This document shows positions 7,976 through 14,057 of a stretch of DNA of 20,711 bases, piece after piece. The DNA is taken from positions 1 to 20,711 of the IMG/VR virus record IMGVR_UViG_3300032223_000711. One strand, 5' to 3'. This DNA is from a virus. Within the stretch, counting starts at the first letter, position 1, and the number at the start of each line of letters is the position of its first letter. The translations under genes were made by a program, and so were the position numbers. The notes below the pieces were generated by a model that was not told the DNA's origin, made no database searches, and saw only the letters and a program-made list of their open reading frames with translations.

Positions 7976-8403
7976 CAGAATGCCGCCAAACTCTGTGCGT
8001 GGTTTCTAGATGATAACGCACGATCCCTGCTTTCACAGTACCTAGCCCACAGCATATCTGCACGATCAAAGTCTTTGTTATTAATCGATCTTTGATATTG
8101 TGTCCTTAATAACTGGCTTTCTGTGAACCAGCGTCCATATTCTTGATCAGCCCTATATAATGCATCGGCCTGTATAGTGCTAGATCTTCTAGCTAAAATG
8201 TTGGCTAGTTTAATAGCCACTGCATTTAGGCTAACATCTTTGTAGATCAACACACCTTTAAAGTATATATGTTTGATGTGACTATCACTGACTATCTTTG
8301 CATCACCTACTAGGATTCCGTCTTCAACCTTAACAGGAAGAATTGGATTCTTTTGGATAGCAGCTCGCAGGGTCTGCTCTAAGCGTCGGGATAAATCAGT
8401 CAT
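7975..8403 (-). CDS. Conserved small phage protein, function unknown
   Basis: This 142-residue protein begins MTDLSRRLEQTLRAAIQKNP, has a short beta-rich central part (VEDGILVGDAKIVSDSHIKH and IYFKGVLIYKD), then a long helical, Arg-rich C-terminus with many Ala and Gln residues. I do not recognise a family of known function, although the pattern resembles small proteins in marine T4-like phages. The ATG at 8403 comes directly after the T-tract of the preceding terminator. A CTTAAATA late-like motif at 8426-8433 overlaps the terminator stem, so transcription seems to restart here. The stop merges with the late promoter of the next gene. No ribosome site is clear apart from the terminator's own GGTCC arm. 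Confidence 0.8.
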   Translation of the reverse strand: MTDLSRRLEQTLRAAIQKNPILPVKVEDGILVGDAKIVSDSHIKHIYFKGVLIYKDVSLNAVAIKLANILARRSSTIQADALYRADQEYGRWFTESQLLRTQYQRSINNKDFDRADMLWARYCESRDRALSSRNHAQSLAAF

Positions 8404-8426
8404 AAAAAAAAGGACCTATGGTCCTT
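8404..8426 (-). terminator. Intrinsic terminator after the coiled-coil membrane gene
   Basis: The minus strand forms AAGGACC-ATA-GGTCCTT followed by a run of T. It ends the transcript of the 8444-8872 gene, 18 bases after its stop. The T-run leads straight into the ATG of the next gene at 8403. Confidence 0.85.
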
Positions 8427-8433
8427 ATTTAAG
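8426..8433 (-). promoter_or_regulatory. Possible late-type promoter overlapping the terminator
   Basis: The minus strand reads CTTAAATA, with TAAATA matching the T4 late motif and the first two bases diverging. The predicted start near 8420 would fall in the terminator hairpin and give a leader of about 17 bases for the gene starting at 8403. The same octamer occurs at 9374-9381. Confidence 0.35.
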
Positions 8434-8443
8434 TGTGTATATT

Positions 8444-8872
8444 TTATAGTCCCAAGAACTTGAGAATATGTGGAAAGCTAACAGAGTTAAGCCAACCAGT
8501 ACCTGCGGCAAATGCCAAAGCTACCATAGCATACATTGTCCACTTGCTTTTGATTTTTTCTAGATCACTGATACGTCCAGCTAATTTGCCGTGTGACTCT
8601 ACATCTTCTGCGTGTAGTTTATCTGTGTGCTCGAAAAACTTTTCACTATTACTACGATATTCTTCTTGCATCTTACTTAGCTCAGTCATAACCTTATCAC
8701 GAGTTTGATCTAAACATTCGTGCATTTCTTTAACATCACCCTTAAGGTCAATCAGCTTTTCATTGATGTTTTCTACTTTTGTTTCAAGTACGCTGACACG
8801 CTCTGGCAGTTGTGCCATTTGCGGGATTACTTCTAAGGTTGTGCGAGATTTTTTCGCTGTTGCTGTGGCCAT
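8444..8872 (-). CDS. Coiled-coil protein with C-terminal membrane segment
   Basis: This 142-residue protein has a basic, Ala/Thr-rich start, then a long heptad-patterned coiled coil (about residues 22-107: ERVSVLETKVENINEKLIDL and onward). One hydrophobic segment, WTMYAMVALAFAAGTGW, follows near residues 111-127. The layout predicts a tail-anchored membrane protein with a long cytoplasmic coil. In phages such proteins can be lysis or superinfection-control components or membrane-bound accessory proteins, but nothing visible picks one. It is bounded by a late promoter (8969-8976), a leader hairpin (8905-8917) and a terminator (8404-8426), so it is probably its own unit. The ribosome site AAAGGAAA lies about 11 bases upstream of ATG. 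Confidence 0.82.
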   Translation of the reverse strand: MATATAKKSRTTLEVIPQMAQLPERVSVLETKVENINEKLIDLKGDVKEMHECLDQTRDKVMTELSKMQEEYRSNSEKFFEHTDKLHAEDVESHGKLAGRISDLEKIKSKWTMYAMVALAFAAGTGWLNSVSFPHILKFLGL

Positions 8873-8904
8873 TATTGGCGATTTCCTTTTATGTTAAGTC
8901 AAGC

Positions 8905-8917
8905 GTCCGCTCCGGAC
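8905..8917 (-). promoter_or_regulatory. Leader hairpin GTCCG-GAG-CGGAC
   Basis: A perfect 5-bp stem with a GAG loop lies in the leader of the 8444-8872 gene. It has no T-run, so it is not a terminator. A near-identical hairpin stands upstream of the 9455-9886 gene, so it may be a 5' stabiliser or processing element. Confidence 0.5.
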
Positions 8918-8967
8918 TATGTGCCTAAGTTAGAAAAATGCCTAAATGTGTTTTGCCTTCTGTAGTA

Positions 8968-9363
8968 TTATTTATCTTCAAATACCCAAATATTTGGTTT
9001 GGGACCTTTGCTGACAAATGCCGAGGGGGTTAAGTCTACAGAATTATTTAGCCCATCTATTACAGGAACACCGTTGAGATCATCCACTAACAGGGCGACT
9101 GCGTCATTGTCTCTCTTGAAAATGTCTTCACGCTCTGTGTCAAACTGCCATTCCCAATATGCTGCCTTTCCGCCAAGACCAAATGGTAATGTGCCCTTGT
9201 CGTATTTGGGATCAGCAGTCCAGGTAATGTTGGCACGTAATCCAATGGCCTGCACCAGGCTATTGAAGTTTGCCTGCTGTTGAATTTTTAGTTGATCGGT
9301 TTCGGACCTCGTGATATTATTACGAGTGATGTCTACCAAAGTGATGATGATGTATCGTGCCAT
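8968..9363 (-). CDS. Conserved T4-like phage protein, function unknown
   Basis: This 131-residue protein begins MARYIIITLVDITRNNITRS and continues with KIQQQANFNSLVQAIGLRAN, EWQFDTEREDIFKRDNDAV and LLVDDLNGVPVIDGL. I recall very similar proteins across T4-like phages of marine bacteria, annotated only as hypothetical. The fold looks alpha/beta, with no membrane segment or catalytic motif that I can name. ATG 9363 has a CTTAAATA motif 11 bases upstream, predicting a leader of about 5 bases and no clear ribosome site. A terminator lies just before it, closing the previous unit. Its conservation in my memory suggests a core virion or assembly role, but this is inference. Confidence 0.85.
   Translation of the reverse strand: MARYIIITLVDITRNNITRSETDQLKIQQQANFNSLVQAIGLRANITWTADPKYDKGTLPFGLGGKAAYWEWQFDTEREDIFKRDNDAVALLVDDLNGVPVIDGLNNSVDLTPSAFVSKGPKPNIWVFEDK
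8969..8976 (-). promoter_or_regulatory. Possible late-type promoter for the coiled-coil membrane gene
   Basis: The minus strand reads GATAAATA. It includes the last codons and stop of the 8968-9363 gene, so coding constraint could explain it, but stop-plus-motif overlap recurs in this window. The predicted start near 8963 gives a leader of about 91 bases that contains the 8905-8917 hairpin. Confidence 0.45.
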
Positions 9364-9373
9364 AATGTGCTGT

Positions 9374-9381
9374 TATTTAAG
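9374..9381 (-). promoter_or_regulatory. Possible late-type promoter for the 8968-9363 gene
   Basis: The minus strand reads CTTAAATA, with TAAATA matching the T4 late core. It lies between a terminator and the ATG at 9363, where a new start of transcription is needed. The predicted leader is about 5 bases, which weakens the case. Confidence 0.4.
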
Positions 9382-9400
9382 TCAAGAAACATCAGCCAAC

Positions 9401-9426
9401 AAAAAAGGACCTTTCGGTCCTTTAAT
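9401..9426 (-). terminator. Intrinsic terminator after the 9455-9886 gene
   Basis: The minus strand forms AAAGGACC-GAAA-GGTCCTTT followed by T residues: an 8-bp stem capped by a GNRA tetraloop. It lies about 30 bases after the stop of the 9455-9886 gene and shares its GGACC/GGTCC core with the other two terminators here. Confidence 0.9.
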
Positions 9427-9454
9427 GCTTCCCATCCCTGAGAATTAACTGCTA

Positions 9455-9886
9455 TTAAGCTAGTGTTGTAGTTGTGATTGTAATATCGCTGTAACCTGTA
9501 GATGCATTGATAGCTGCTTCTACCAAGCCATAACCTGTACCGCTGTCAACTGCGCCACCAGATTTTGTATCGCCGTTTGTAACTGTATCAGCTGAAACGA
9601 TAACACCTAGGTTGTTGTCGTCAATACGTGTTACGAACCATACTTCTGCCATAGTTTGTAGACCGCGGATTGCTTTAGCTGTTGCACTGTCTGCATCACC
9701 AAATGTAGCTGCTGTGAAAGTACCAGCTGCTGCGTGGTTAATTTTCAATAAAGATAATTGACGTGTGCCGAATTGGCTGAATGGGTTTGCTGCTGTTGCT
9801 GAAGCATTTGGGTAATATACTACGTTACGATTAAAGTTAGCTGCTACTGTTGTAGAACCAACTGCTACTGATCTAATATCTGCCAT
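9455..9886 (-). CDS. Probable abundant virion protein, single-gene unit
   Basis: This 143-residue protein is rich in Ala, Thr, Val, Asn and Gly, with short alternating beta-strand patterns (SVAVGSTTVAANFNRNVVYY at the start and YSDITITTTTLA at the end) and no signal peptide or membrane segment. The composition is typical of phage decoration, tail or fibre-associated proteins; I do not recognise a named family. Signals around it suggest high late expression: a late-type promoter (9931-9938), a stable 5' hairpin, the strongest ribosome site on this strand (AAGGAG, 9 bases before ATG), and a strong terminator after its stop. An abundant structural protein is the most economical reading, but virion location is not shown by the sequence. 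Confidence 0.8.
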   Translation of the reverse strand: MADIRSVAVGSTTVAANFNRNVVYYPNASATAANPFSQFGTRQLSLLKINHAAAGTFTAATFGDADSATAKAIRGLQTMAEVWFVTRIDDNNLGVIVSADTVTNGDTKSGGAVDSGTGYGLVEAAINASTGYSDITITTTTLA

Positions 9887-9908
9887 TTTAGTTTCTCCTT
9901 AAATATGA

Positions 9909-9921
9909 TCCCGCTCCGGGA
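9909..9921 (-). promoter_or_regulatory. 5'-terminal leader hairpin TCCCG-GAG-CGGGA
   Basis: A perfect 5-bp GC-rich stem with a GAG loop. If transcription starts near 9925 from the late motif, the hairpin lies at the very 5' end of the mRNA, as in known 5' stabilisers. It shares the CGGAGCG core with the hairpin at 8905-8917. Confidence 0.55.
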
Positions 9922-9930
9922 CCGGCATAT

Positions 9931-9938
9931 TATTTAGC
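9931..9938 (-). promoter_or_regulatory. Late-type promoter for the 9455-9886 gene
   Basis: The minus strand reads GCTAAATA; the last six bases match the T4 late motif. The predicted start is near 9925, followed at once by the leader hairpin and then AAGGAG before ATG 9886. Confidence 0.5.
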
Positions 9939-9969
9939 CATTTTGGATAAAACCGTGGTCTTAGGTGCT

Positions 9970-11085
9970 TTAATCGGCTCTAAATGGTGTCCAACGATCG
10001 CGTGGAACTAGTTTAACACCGTGTTGTGTGTGCATATAGCCTTCACCACCAGGCTTGCCGCCTGTGTGTGCTTGTATGTCGCCACCTGCAGAATCTAGCT
10101 CTGCTATGACTTCGTTCTTGGCTTTCATCAGCTCGCGTACTAGGAAAAACAGCCCATCTAGTGCGCCTGGGGTAGCTTGTGATAGTGCTGCGATCTTCTG
10201 TTGTTTAGGAGCAGATACTTTGCTGGTCTTAAGCCAGGTAAAGAATACATCTGCATCTAGTCCATCTAGTGCTTTGGCTTTGGCCTGTGAGTTTACAAAA
10301 GTATAGATGATGTTTTGTAGATCACTGAGCCCTGCCTGCGGTGCTAGGATTTTGTTGATTCCGGAAGAGTATTGATTTGTGTATTTTTCTATAACTGCTA
10401 GATTATCAGCGTTGACTGCAGGTTGATGACTAACATAAGTCTGCCCAAATACTACCAATGCTGGGGTGTTGTTGAACGCTTCAACATCACTGACATCATC
10501 GCCGTCTTTGTCGCCAAAGGCATCTAGGTGTTTGTGTGAGGCTACTGCTACTTTGGCTTTGCCTAGTCTGCGGCCAACGTCACTGTCGCCACGAACTTCA
10601 TAGGTTGTTTGATTAGGAGTGAATACTATTTTACCATCACGCCCTTCAAAAGGTTTGTTAGGTTGGAATAGTATATCACCGTATAAGTATCCACGGAAGT
10701 CTTTGGGCGTGGCTGATTCAAAGATTGGCCATAGATTAGCCATACCTTCTGCAAATGCTGGTCTCCAGTCTTCACCTTTGCCTCTGCTTAGGATAAACTG
10801 TTTGAGTTCTTCTGGGCTGTTGCTGGCCCCTTCTTCACGTCCCCAGTTGTTCTTGCCAACTAGTCGAAACTGTCCATTGGGTTCACGTCCCCAATACACT
10901 GTAGGATTGCCGTCCCATTTAACTGAAACATCTTTGGCGTCCTGTGCCATACTCTTTAGGATCTGCACAGCACGTTTAGCACCACTGGGTTCTGTAAACA
11001 CTAGATCTTCTAGGTGATTGAACTCACGTCCTACCTTCTTAGGAGCAGGCGCTTCTGCTTCAATTAAAAATTCAAATGCTCTCAT
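9970..11085 (-). CDS. Ligase-like covalent nucleotidyltransferase with capsid-targeting-like N-terminus
   Basis: This 371-residue protein shows motifs in the order expected of ATP-dependent ligases: motif I KWDG (K56-G59, the lysine that would be adenylated), GYLYGDILF (132-140, motif III-like), DGKIVFTPN (150-158, motif IV-like) and KAKVA (176-180, motif V-like). Related marine-phage proteins are, as I recall, grouped in a DUF of unknown function. The C-terminus (about 220-371) is helical and unassigned. Residues 1-10, MRAFEFLIEA, resemble the T4 internal-protein targeting peptide, with a predicted gp21-type cut after E9. The ATG overlaps the stop of the nucleotidyltransferase gene as ATGA. 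Substrate (DNA, RNA or other) is unknown. No obvious late promoter precedes it; it is read with the two genes upstream. Confidence 0.75.
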   Translation of the reverse strand: MRAFEFLIEAEAPAPKKVGREFNHLEDLVFTEPSGAKRAVQILKSMAQDAKDVSVKWDGNPTVYWGREPNGQFRLVGKNNWGREEGASNSPEELKQFILSRGKGEDWRPAFAEGMANLWPIFESATPKDFRGYLYGDILFQPNKPFEGRDGKIVFTPNQTTYEVRGDSDVGRRLGKAKVAVASHKHLDAFGDKDGDDVSDVEAFNNTPALVVFGQTYVSHQPAVNADNLAVIEKYTNQYSSGINKILAPQAGLSDLQNIIYTFVNSQAKAKALDGLDADVFFTWLKTSKVSAPKQQKIAALSQATPGALDGLFFLVRELMKAKNEVIAELDSAGGDIQAHTGGKPGGEGYMHTQHGVKLVPRDRWTPFRAD

Positions 11086-11894
11086 CTAATTCTACTCATC
11101 ATCTTGCGGAACCACTGCGGTGTTCCTGTCTGCGCACTTTCAAATGTAATTGCTTCTGGCAAGGTAACACCTTGACGTCCTAGTGTTTCTCTAGCGGCTG
11201 CAATTAGTTCTTCATAGTTAGGTAACTTTTCGATGTAATTGATAATGCTGTCTACTGTACGGATATCTTTGGTAGTGGCTGTCTGACCTAAAAGTTTCTT
11301 AGCGATAACGTTCCAGTCATCACCGTGTTCTAACGGCTCGCTGGTATCTGCGTGTAGCAGACCAAACTTAGGACTGTACTTTAGTCCTCTAGCACGAGCA
11401 ATACTGGATAACACAATGTGACGATGCTCGCCGCGATAGTCTTTGCTGCCGCCTAACATCGATCCTTGCTGGAACTTGGGATTAGCAGAAAACATAAAGT
11501 CAGCCTGTACAAATCCAAACTTCTCATCACCGTTAATAGGAGTTTTTAAGTGTACACTATCTCCACTTAGTTTAACGCTATCTTTGCCAAACTGTTGGAT
11601 AAGTTTAGCAGCAAATTCTTTTTTATCTACTTCATTGGCATCAACACTTAGGTCAAGATCGCCTGAGCTGTTTAGTTCAAATGTGCCATCTGGATCTTCT
11701 TTGCGTCCTGTAGTGCCTAACCACTTCACTGGCTTTTTATCGTGTGGGTCTAGTTCTTTAGTAAAGTCTAGGCCAGTAACTTGCTCGATCCAAGCGATAG
11801 TAGCGGGTACTTCACTGGTCCTAATACGCTGTGTTAACGGCTGCTTGTCCGGGCCTTTAAAAACATTACCACCCTCTAGTAATACATCACTCAT
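11082..11894 (-). CDS. Pol-beta-like nucleotidyltransferase
   Basis: This 270-residue protein carries the nucleotidyltransferase signature: a GTTGRK turn near residues 60-65, then SSGDLDLSVD (76-85), whose D79 and D81 would bind the catalytic metals. I recall close relatives in cyanophages and pelagiphages, with a GSTGK then SGDLDLAVD pattern, annotated as nucleotidyltransferase. The N-terminus EGGNVFKG is typical of them. The enzyme would move a nucleotide onto an unknown acceptor; tRNA, protein or antibiotic-like targets cannot be told apart. It overlaps the upstream gene by 8 bases and the downstream ligase-like gene by 4, so three proteins are made from one mRNA. The MSDVLLEGG start also weakly fits a gp21-type cleavage site. 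Confidence 0.82.
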   Translation of the reverse strand: MSDVLLEGGNVFKGPDKQPLTQRIRTSEVPATIAWIEQVTGLDFTKELDPHDKKPVKWLGTTGRKEDPDGTFELNSSGDLDLSVDANEVDKKEFAAKLIQQFGKDSVKLSGDSVHLKTPINGDEKFGFVQADFMFSANPKFQQGSMLGGSKDYRGEHRHIVLSSIARARGLKYSPKFGLLHADTSEPLEHGDDWNVIAKKLLGQTATTKDIRTVDSIINYIEKLPNYEELIAAARETLGRQGVTLPEAITFESAQTGTPQWFRKMMSRIR

Positions 11895-12171
11895 CTTTGT
11901 TCTCTAATAGTTTTTTCTGTGTTTTTCTAGCTTCAACAACTTTGCGGATACCGCGAGTAAATTTAGCAGGATCGGCACCTTTGATAGCATTGATAAACCT
12001 ACGCTCTAATTCATCAGCCATTTCGGGCTCGTAGTGCTTATGAATGCTTTCTAATAGGTTAATAGCAGAATTGATAATATTGGTGGCTCTGCTTTCATAA
12101 AGCGAGTCCTTATTACGCACTTCTGCTATTTCATTTAATTCTTGTAATATTGAGCGGGTACGAATTTTCAT
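11887..12171 (-). CDS. Conserved small helical phage protein
   Basis: This 94-residue, wholly helical protein contains SLYESRATNIINSAINLLES and ELERRFINAIKGADPAKFTRGI. I recall near-identical small proteins in many T4-like phages of marine bacteria, always of unknown function. It is the first gene of the operon with the two nucleotidyltransferase-like enzymes, suggesting a linked role, but none is known. The ribosome site is good (AGGAAAGG about 5 bases before ATG). Two promoters appear upstream: a late-like GTTAAATA (12190-12197) and a sigma70-like pair (12216-12244). This would allow expression both early and late. Its stop overlaps the next start by 8 bases. Confidence 0.88.
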   Translation of the reverse strand: MKIRTRSILQELNEIAEVRNKDSLYESRATNIINSAINLLESIHKHYEPEMADELERRFINAIKGADPAKFTRGIRKVVEARKTQKKLLENKDE

Positions 12172-12189
12172 AAGCCTTTCCTGATGTAT

Positions 12190-12197
12190 TATTTAAC
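12190..12197 (-). promoter_or_regulatory. Possible late-type promoter for the 12171-9970 operon
   Basis: The minus strand reads GTTAAATA; TAAATA matches the T4 late core and the first two bases do not. The predicted start is near 12184, with a leader of about 13 bases holding AGGAAAGG. Confidence 0.4.
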
Positions 12198-12215
12198 TCA
12201 AAAGTAACAATAGAT

Positions 12216-12244
12216 ATTATACACGGTTAAGCCTGTTTAATCAA
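12216..12244 (-). promoter_or_regulatory. Sigma70-like promoter for the 12171-9970 operon
   Basis: The minus strand has TTGATT (12244-12239), a 17-base spacer and a perfect TATAAT (12221-12216). This predicts a start near 12209, upstream of the late-like motif, so the operon may have tandem early and late promoters. Confidence 0.6.
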
Positions 12245-12260
12245 ATTGCAATCTCTCCAG

Positions 12261-12287
12261 ACTAAATACTCAGTAGAAACACTGAGT
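12261..12287 (+). promoter_or_regulatory. Late-like motif and leader hairpin before the plus-strand island
   Basis: The plus strand reads ACTAAATA (12261-12268), which shares TAAATA with the late motif. It runs into a perfect hairpin, ACTCAGT-AGAAAC-ACTGAGT (7-bp stem, 12268-12287). Downstream is a CA-rich leader ending in GGAG before ATG 12317. The hairpin has no T-run, so it is not a terminator. Whether the motif is a promoter is uncertain. Confidence 0.4.
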
Positions 12288-12316
12288 TACTACACACACA
12301 TACGGAGAATTATAAA

Positions 12317-12502
12317 ATGAAATACCTATCAAACCAAATGCTATCTCTCGTCGAGAGACTGGCAGAAATGTTCCCTAAGCAAGGTCACCAATCACGCTTA
12401 GAGCAGTACATCAACAGCAAAAATCCAACTAATGCCGCAGAAGTAGACTACTGGCAACGTCAATATGATAGTGAAGCACAATACTGGGGTCGTGGACTAT
12501 GA
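12317..12502 (+). CDS. Small protein, possibly DUF3563-like
   Basis: This 61-residue protein begins MKYLSNQMLSLVERLAEMFP and continues with SRLEQYINSKNPTNAAEVDYW and a Tyr/Trp-rich end. The helix-then-acidic layout resembles DUF3563, a family of short proteins from Proteobacteria, mostly betaproteobacteria in my memory; the match is by eye and weak. No function is known. It has a good ribosome site (CGGAG about 9 bases upstream) in a CA-rich leader, and its stop overlaps the next start as ATGA. It opens a plus-strand set of genes pointing against all the surrounding phage genes, which suggests a separately acquired cassette. Confidence 0.8.
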   Translation: MKYLSNQMLSLVERLAEMFPKQGHQSRLEQYINSKNPTNAAEVDYWQRQYDSEAQYWGRGL

Positions 12503-12618
12503 AAACTATACTAAGCGCAGTTTGGCAAGTATTAGTTTCAGTCGGCGAAGCCCGCCACGCTAGTTATCTTGCTCGCCAAGGTCGAGTAGAAGAAGCCAAA
12601 GCACTTTACGGAGCATAA
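12499..12618 (+). CDS. Very small protein (39 residues), unknown
   Basis: An ORF from ATG 12499 to TAA 12618 encodes MKTILSAVWQVLVSVGEARH, then a helical tail ending EEAKALYGA. It is amphipathic with a moderately hydrophobic N-terminus (ILSAVWQVLVSV), too short and polar to be a sure membrane segment. The start overlaps the previous stop as ATGA and the stop is one base from the next ATG, so it lies inside a tightly coupled set of three small genes. Such packing is the main evidence that it is translated. No family is recognised. Confidence 0.65.
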   Translation: MKTILSAVWQVLVSVGEARHASYLARQGRVEEAKALYGA

Positions 12619-12619
12619 T

Positions 12620-12718
12620 ATGGCGAAAGCACTATTAAAATTTGAATCCAAATATGGACCAACAGTAGCGGCTTGGACTGTTGTTGCTATTGTAGTTTAT
12701 CTACTTATAACACAGTAA
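12620..12718 (+). CDS. Very small single-pass membrane protein (32 residues)
   Basis: An ORF from ATG 12620 to TAA 12718 encodes a basic start, MAKALLKFESKYG, followed by one hydrophobic segment, PTVAAWTVVAIVVYLLIT, and a final Q. This predicts a membrane peptide with a cytoplasmic N-terminus. The TAATATG junction with the upstream ORF recurs at two other gene borders in the window. Peptides of this type in phages can act as lysis regulators, membrane-pore subunits or modulators of a host membrane enzyme; none can be chosen. The hairpin at 12719-12733 follows directly after the stop. Confidence 0.6.
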   Translation: MAKALLKFESKYGPTVAAWTVVAIVVYLLITQ

Positions 12719-12733
12719 TCTTGCGCTGCAAGA
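12719..12733 (+). promoter_or_regulatory. Hairpin TCTTGC-GCT-GCAAGA after the small-gene set
   Basis: A perfect 6-bp stem with a 3-base loop begins on the base after the membrane peptide stop. No T-run follows (GATATATACACACA does), so full termination is doubtful. It may protect the 3' end of the small-gene mRNA or shape the cupin leader. Confidence 0.45.
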
Positions 12734-12762
12734 GATATATACACACACAGGAGGTCTTCTAG

Positions 12763-13179
12763 ATGACTACTAAGTTTTCACACGTTAAAGGTTCAGAAGT
12801 AGAGTTTAAAGGTGGCGGTCTTCGCGACTTTTTTGTCTATAAAGATCTTGGCGTAGCAGATGCAACTAACGGGCGAGTACTTGCCCATATCACCAAAGCT
12901 AATTTGCCGCCAGAAGGTTCGGGCGGTACAGGTTGGCACATACACGTGGCTGAGTTCCAAATCGTTTATATGTTAAAAGGTTGGGCTAAGTTTATGTATG
13001 AAGACAAAATCCATCTAGTCGAAGCAGGCGACTGTGTACAACAACGTCCGGGTATCGTACATTATTTGTATGATTACTCACCAGATATGGAATATCTAGA
13101 AATCATTACACCGGCTGACTACGGAACAGAGCCAGCAGAAGGTCCTTGCGATATACCCGATCCTACTCCTTGGGAGTAA
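12763..13179 (+). CDS. Cupin-domain protein
   Basis: This 138-residue, single-domain cupin has a first motif GTGWHIHVAEFQIVYMLKG (H59, H61 and E64 as likely metal ligands; the Glu comes one or two residues earlier than usual) and a second motif GDCVQQRPGIVH (90s, with H100). The metal-binding beta-barrel could be an isomerase, dioxygenase, sugar-binding or regulatory protein; nothing visible fixes the reaction. The ending DIPDPTPWE is acidic and Pro-rich. The ribosome site AGGAGG is the strongest in the window, suggesting high translation. Only three bases separate its stop from the ATG of the alpha/beta hydrolase, so the two share an mRNA and perhaps a pathway. Confidence 0.85.
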   Translation: MTTKFSHVKGSEVEFKGGGLRDFFVYKDLGVADATNGRVLAHITKANLPPEGSGGTGWHIHVAEFQIVYMLKGWAKFMYEDKIHLVEAGDCVQQRPGIVHYLYDYSPDMEYLEIITPADYGTEPAEGPCDIPDPTPWE

Positions 13180-13182
13180 GTG

Positions 13183-13758
13183 ATGCAGTTAGTTTATATC
13201 CACGGAGCAAGTGCTACTAGCGAAAGCTTCAATTATATTCGAAGCAAGCTGGGTGCGGGTATAGACATCAACTACGACAGCCGTAATGGTTTTGAAAACA
13301 ACCTAGCAGAAATCATAGAGCATTTAAAGTCTGTAAAAGACATAGCATTTATAGCACACAGCCTAGGAGGTATCTATAGCCTACACGTTGCTAACGCTAT
13401 GCCCAAACAGGTATTAGGTGCTGTTACTCTAAGCACACCCTATGGTGGTGCAGAGGTAGCAGAGTATGCCAAATACTTTTTACCATTTAGTCGTTTGATG
13501 CGTGATATTGGTCCTAATAGTTGGGCTTTCAAACAAGCAGATAAGATTAAAATACAGCATCCTTGGACTAATATTGTCACTGTAAAAGGGCAAAGCCCAT
13601 TTATGTTGGCTCACAACGATGGGGTGGTTACAGTTGCTAGCCAGAAACACCACGAGGATATGGAACTAGTAGAAGTAGACTGCAACCATTATGAAGTCGT
13701 TCTTAGTGATCAAGTAGTTGAGTTGATTCAAGAACGGTTAAAAAAGTTCAAGAAATAA
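13183..13758 (+). CDS. Alpha/beta hydrolase (lipase/esterase-like)
   Basis: This 191-residue compact alpha/beta hydrolase has an oxyanion-type HGAS at residues 7-10, the nucleophile elbow AHSLGG with S60, an acid D146 in HNDGVV, and the catalytic H169 in CNHYEVV. All three triad members are in the expected order. The cap domain is minimal, as in small lipases and acyl-ester hydrolases. ATG 13183 is preferred over the overlapping GTG at 13180, since GGGAG is spaced 6 bases from the ATG. No signal peptide is present, so it should act in the host cytoplasm. The downstream phasin-like gene makes a polyester or lipid substrate attractive, but that is inference. Confidence 0.87.
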   Translation: MQLVYIHGASATSESFNYIRSKLGAGIDINYDSRNGFENNLAEIIEHLKSVKDIAFIAHSLGGIYSLHVANAMPKQVLGAVTLSTPYGGAEVAEYAKYFLPFSRLMRDIGPNSWAFKQADKIKIQHPWTNIVTVKGQSPFMLAHNDGVVTVASQKHHEDMELVEVDCNHYEVVLSDQVVELIQERLKKFKK

Positions 13759-13759
13759 G

Positions 13760-13788
13760 TTGCTTTTTTACTTCTAGAGATATATAAT
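13760..13788 (+). promoter_or_regulatory. Sigma70-like promoter for the phasin-like pair
   Basis: TTGCTT (13760-13765), a 17-base spacer and a perfect TATAAT (13783-13788) form a strong host-type promoter. The predicted start near 13795 gives a CA-rich leader of about 47 bases ending in AAGGAG before ATG 13842. Confidence 0.75.
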
Positions 13789-13841
13789 AGTACAACAGCA
13801 GAAGTTGTTGTACACACAAACATACACACAAGGAGAAAAAT

Positions 13842-14057
13842 ATGTTTACATTTGATTCAATCGTTGACACTGTTACAGGTGCTCAAACCAAGTTTGTAGA
13901 TACCTACGTTACAGACAAGAAAGTCAAAGCTGAAGTTACTAAGTTAATTGAAGCACAAGCCGCTTTCACAAAAACCACTTATACTAATACATTGGAACTT
14001 GCTCAATCAGCAGTTAAGAATTTCAATGAACTAGTTTATTCTAAGAAAGGTGCTTAA
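13842..14057 (+). CDS. Short phasin-like protein
   Basis: This 71-residue, helical protein (AQTKFVDTYV, LIEAQAAFTKTTYTNTLEL, AVKNFNELVY) resembles the helical core of phasins, which coat polyhydroxyalkanoate granules in proteobacteria. It is shorter than usual phasins (roughly 110-190 residues), so it may be a minimal core or a look-alike. It has its own sigma70-like promoter and a strong AAGGAG, suggesting early and heavy expression. The TAATATG junction couples it to the next gene. I recall that marine phages carry such small helical protein pairs. A granule-binding role is plausible but unproven; a generic helical DNA- or membrane-associated protein is the alternative. Confidence 0.6.
   Translation: MFTFDSIVDTVTGAQTKFVDTYVTDKKVKAEVTKLIEAQAAFTKTTYTNTLELAQSAVKNFNELVYSKKGA

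Noticed and set aside
12291-12316. CACACA runs as a tandem repeat or CRISPR-like array
   Set aside because: The runs are short, occur singly before genes and lack spacer structure; they fit leaders.
13180-13182. GTG start for the alpha/beta hydrolase
   Set aside because: GGGAG is only 3 bases from GTG but 6 from the next ATG, and the motif-bearing protein needs no extra residue.
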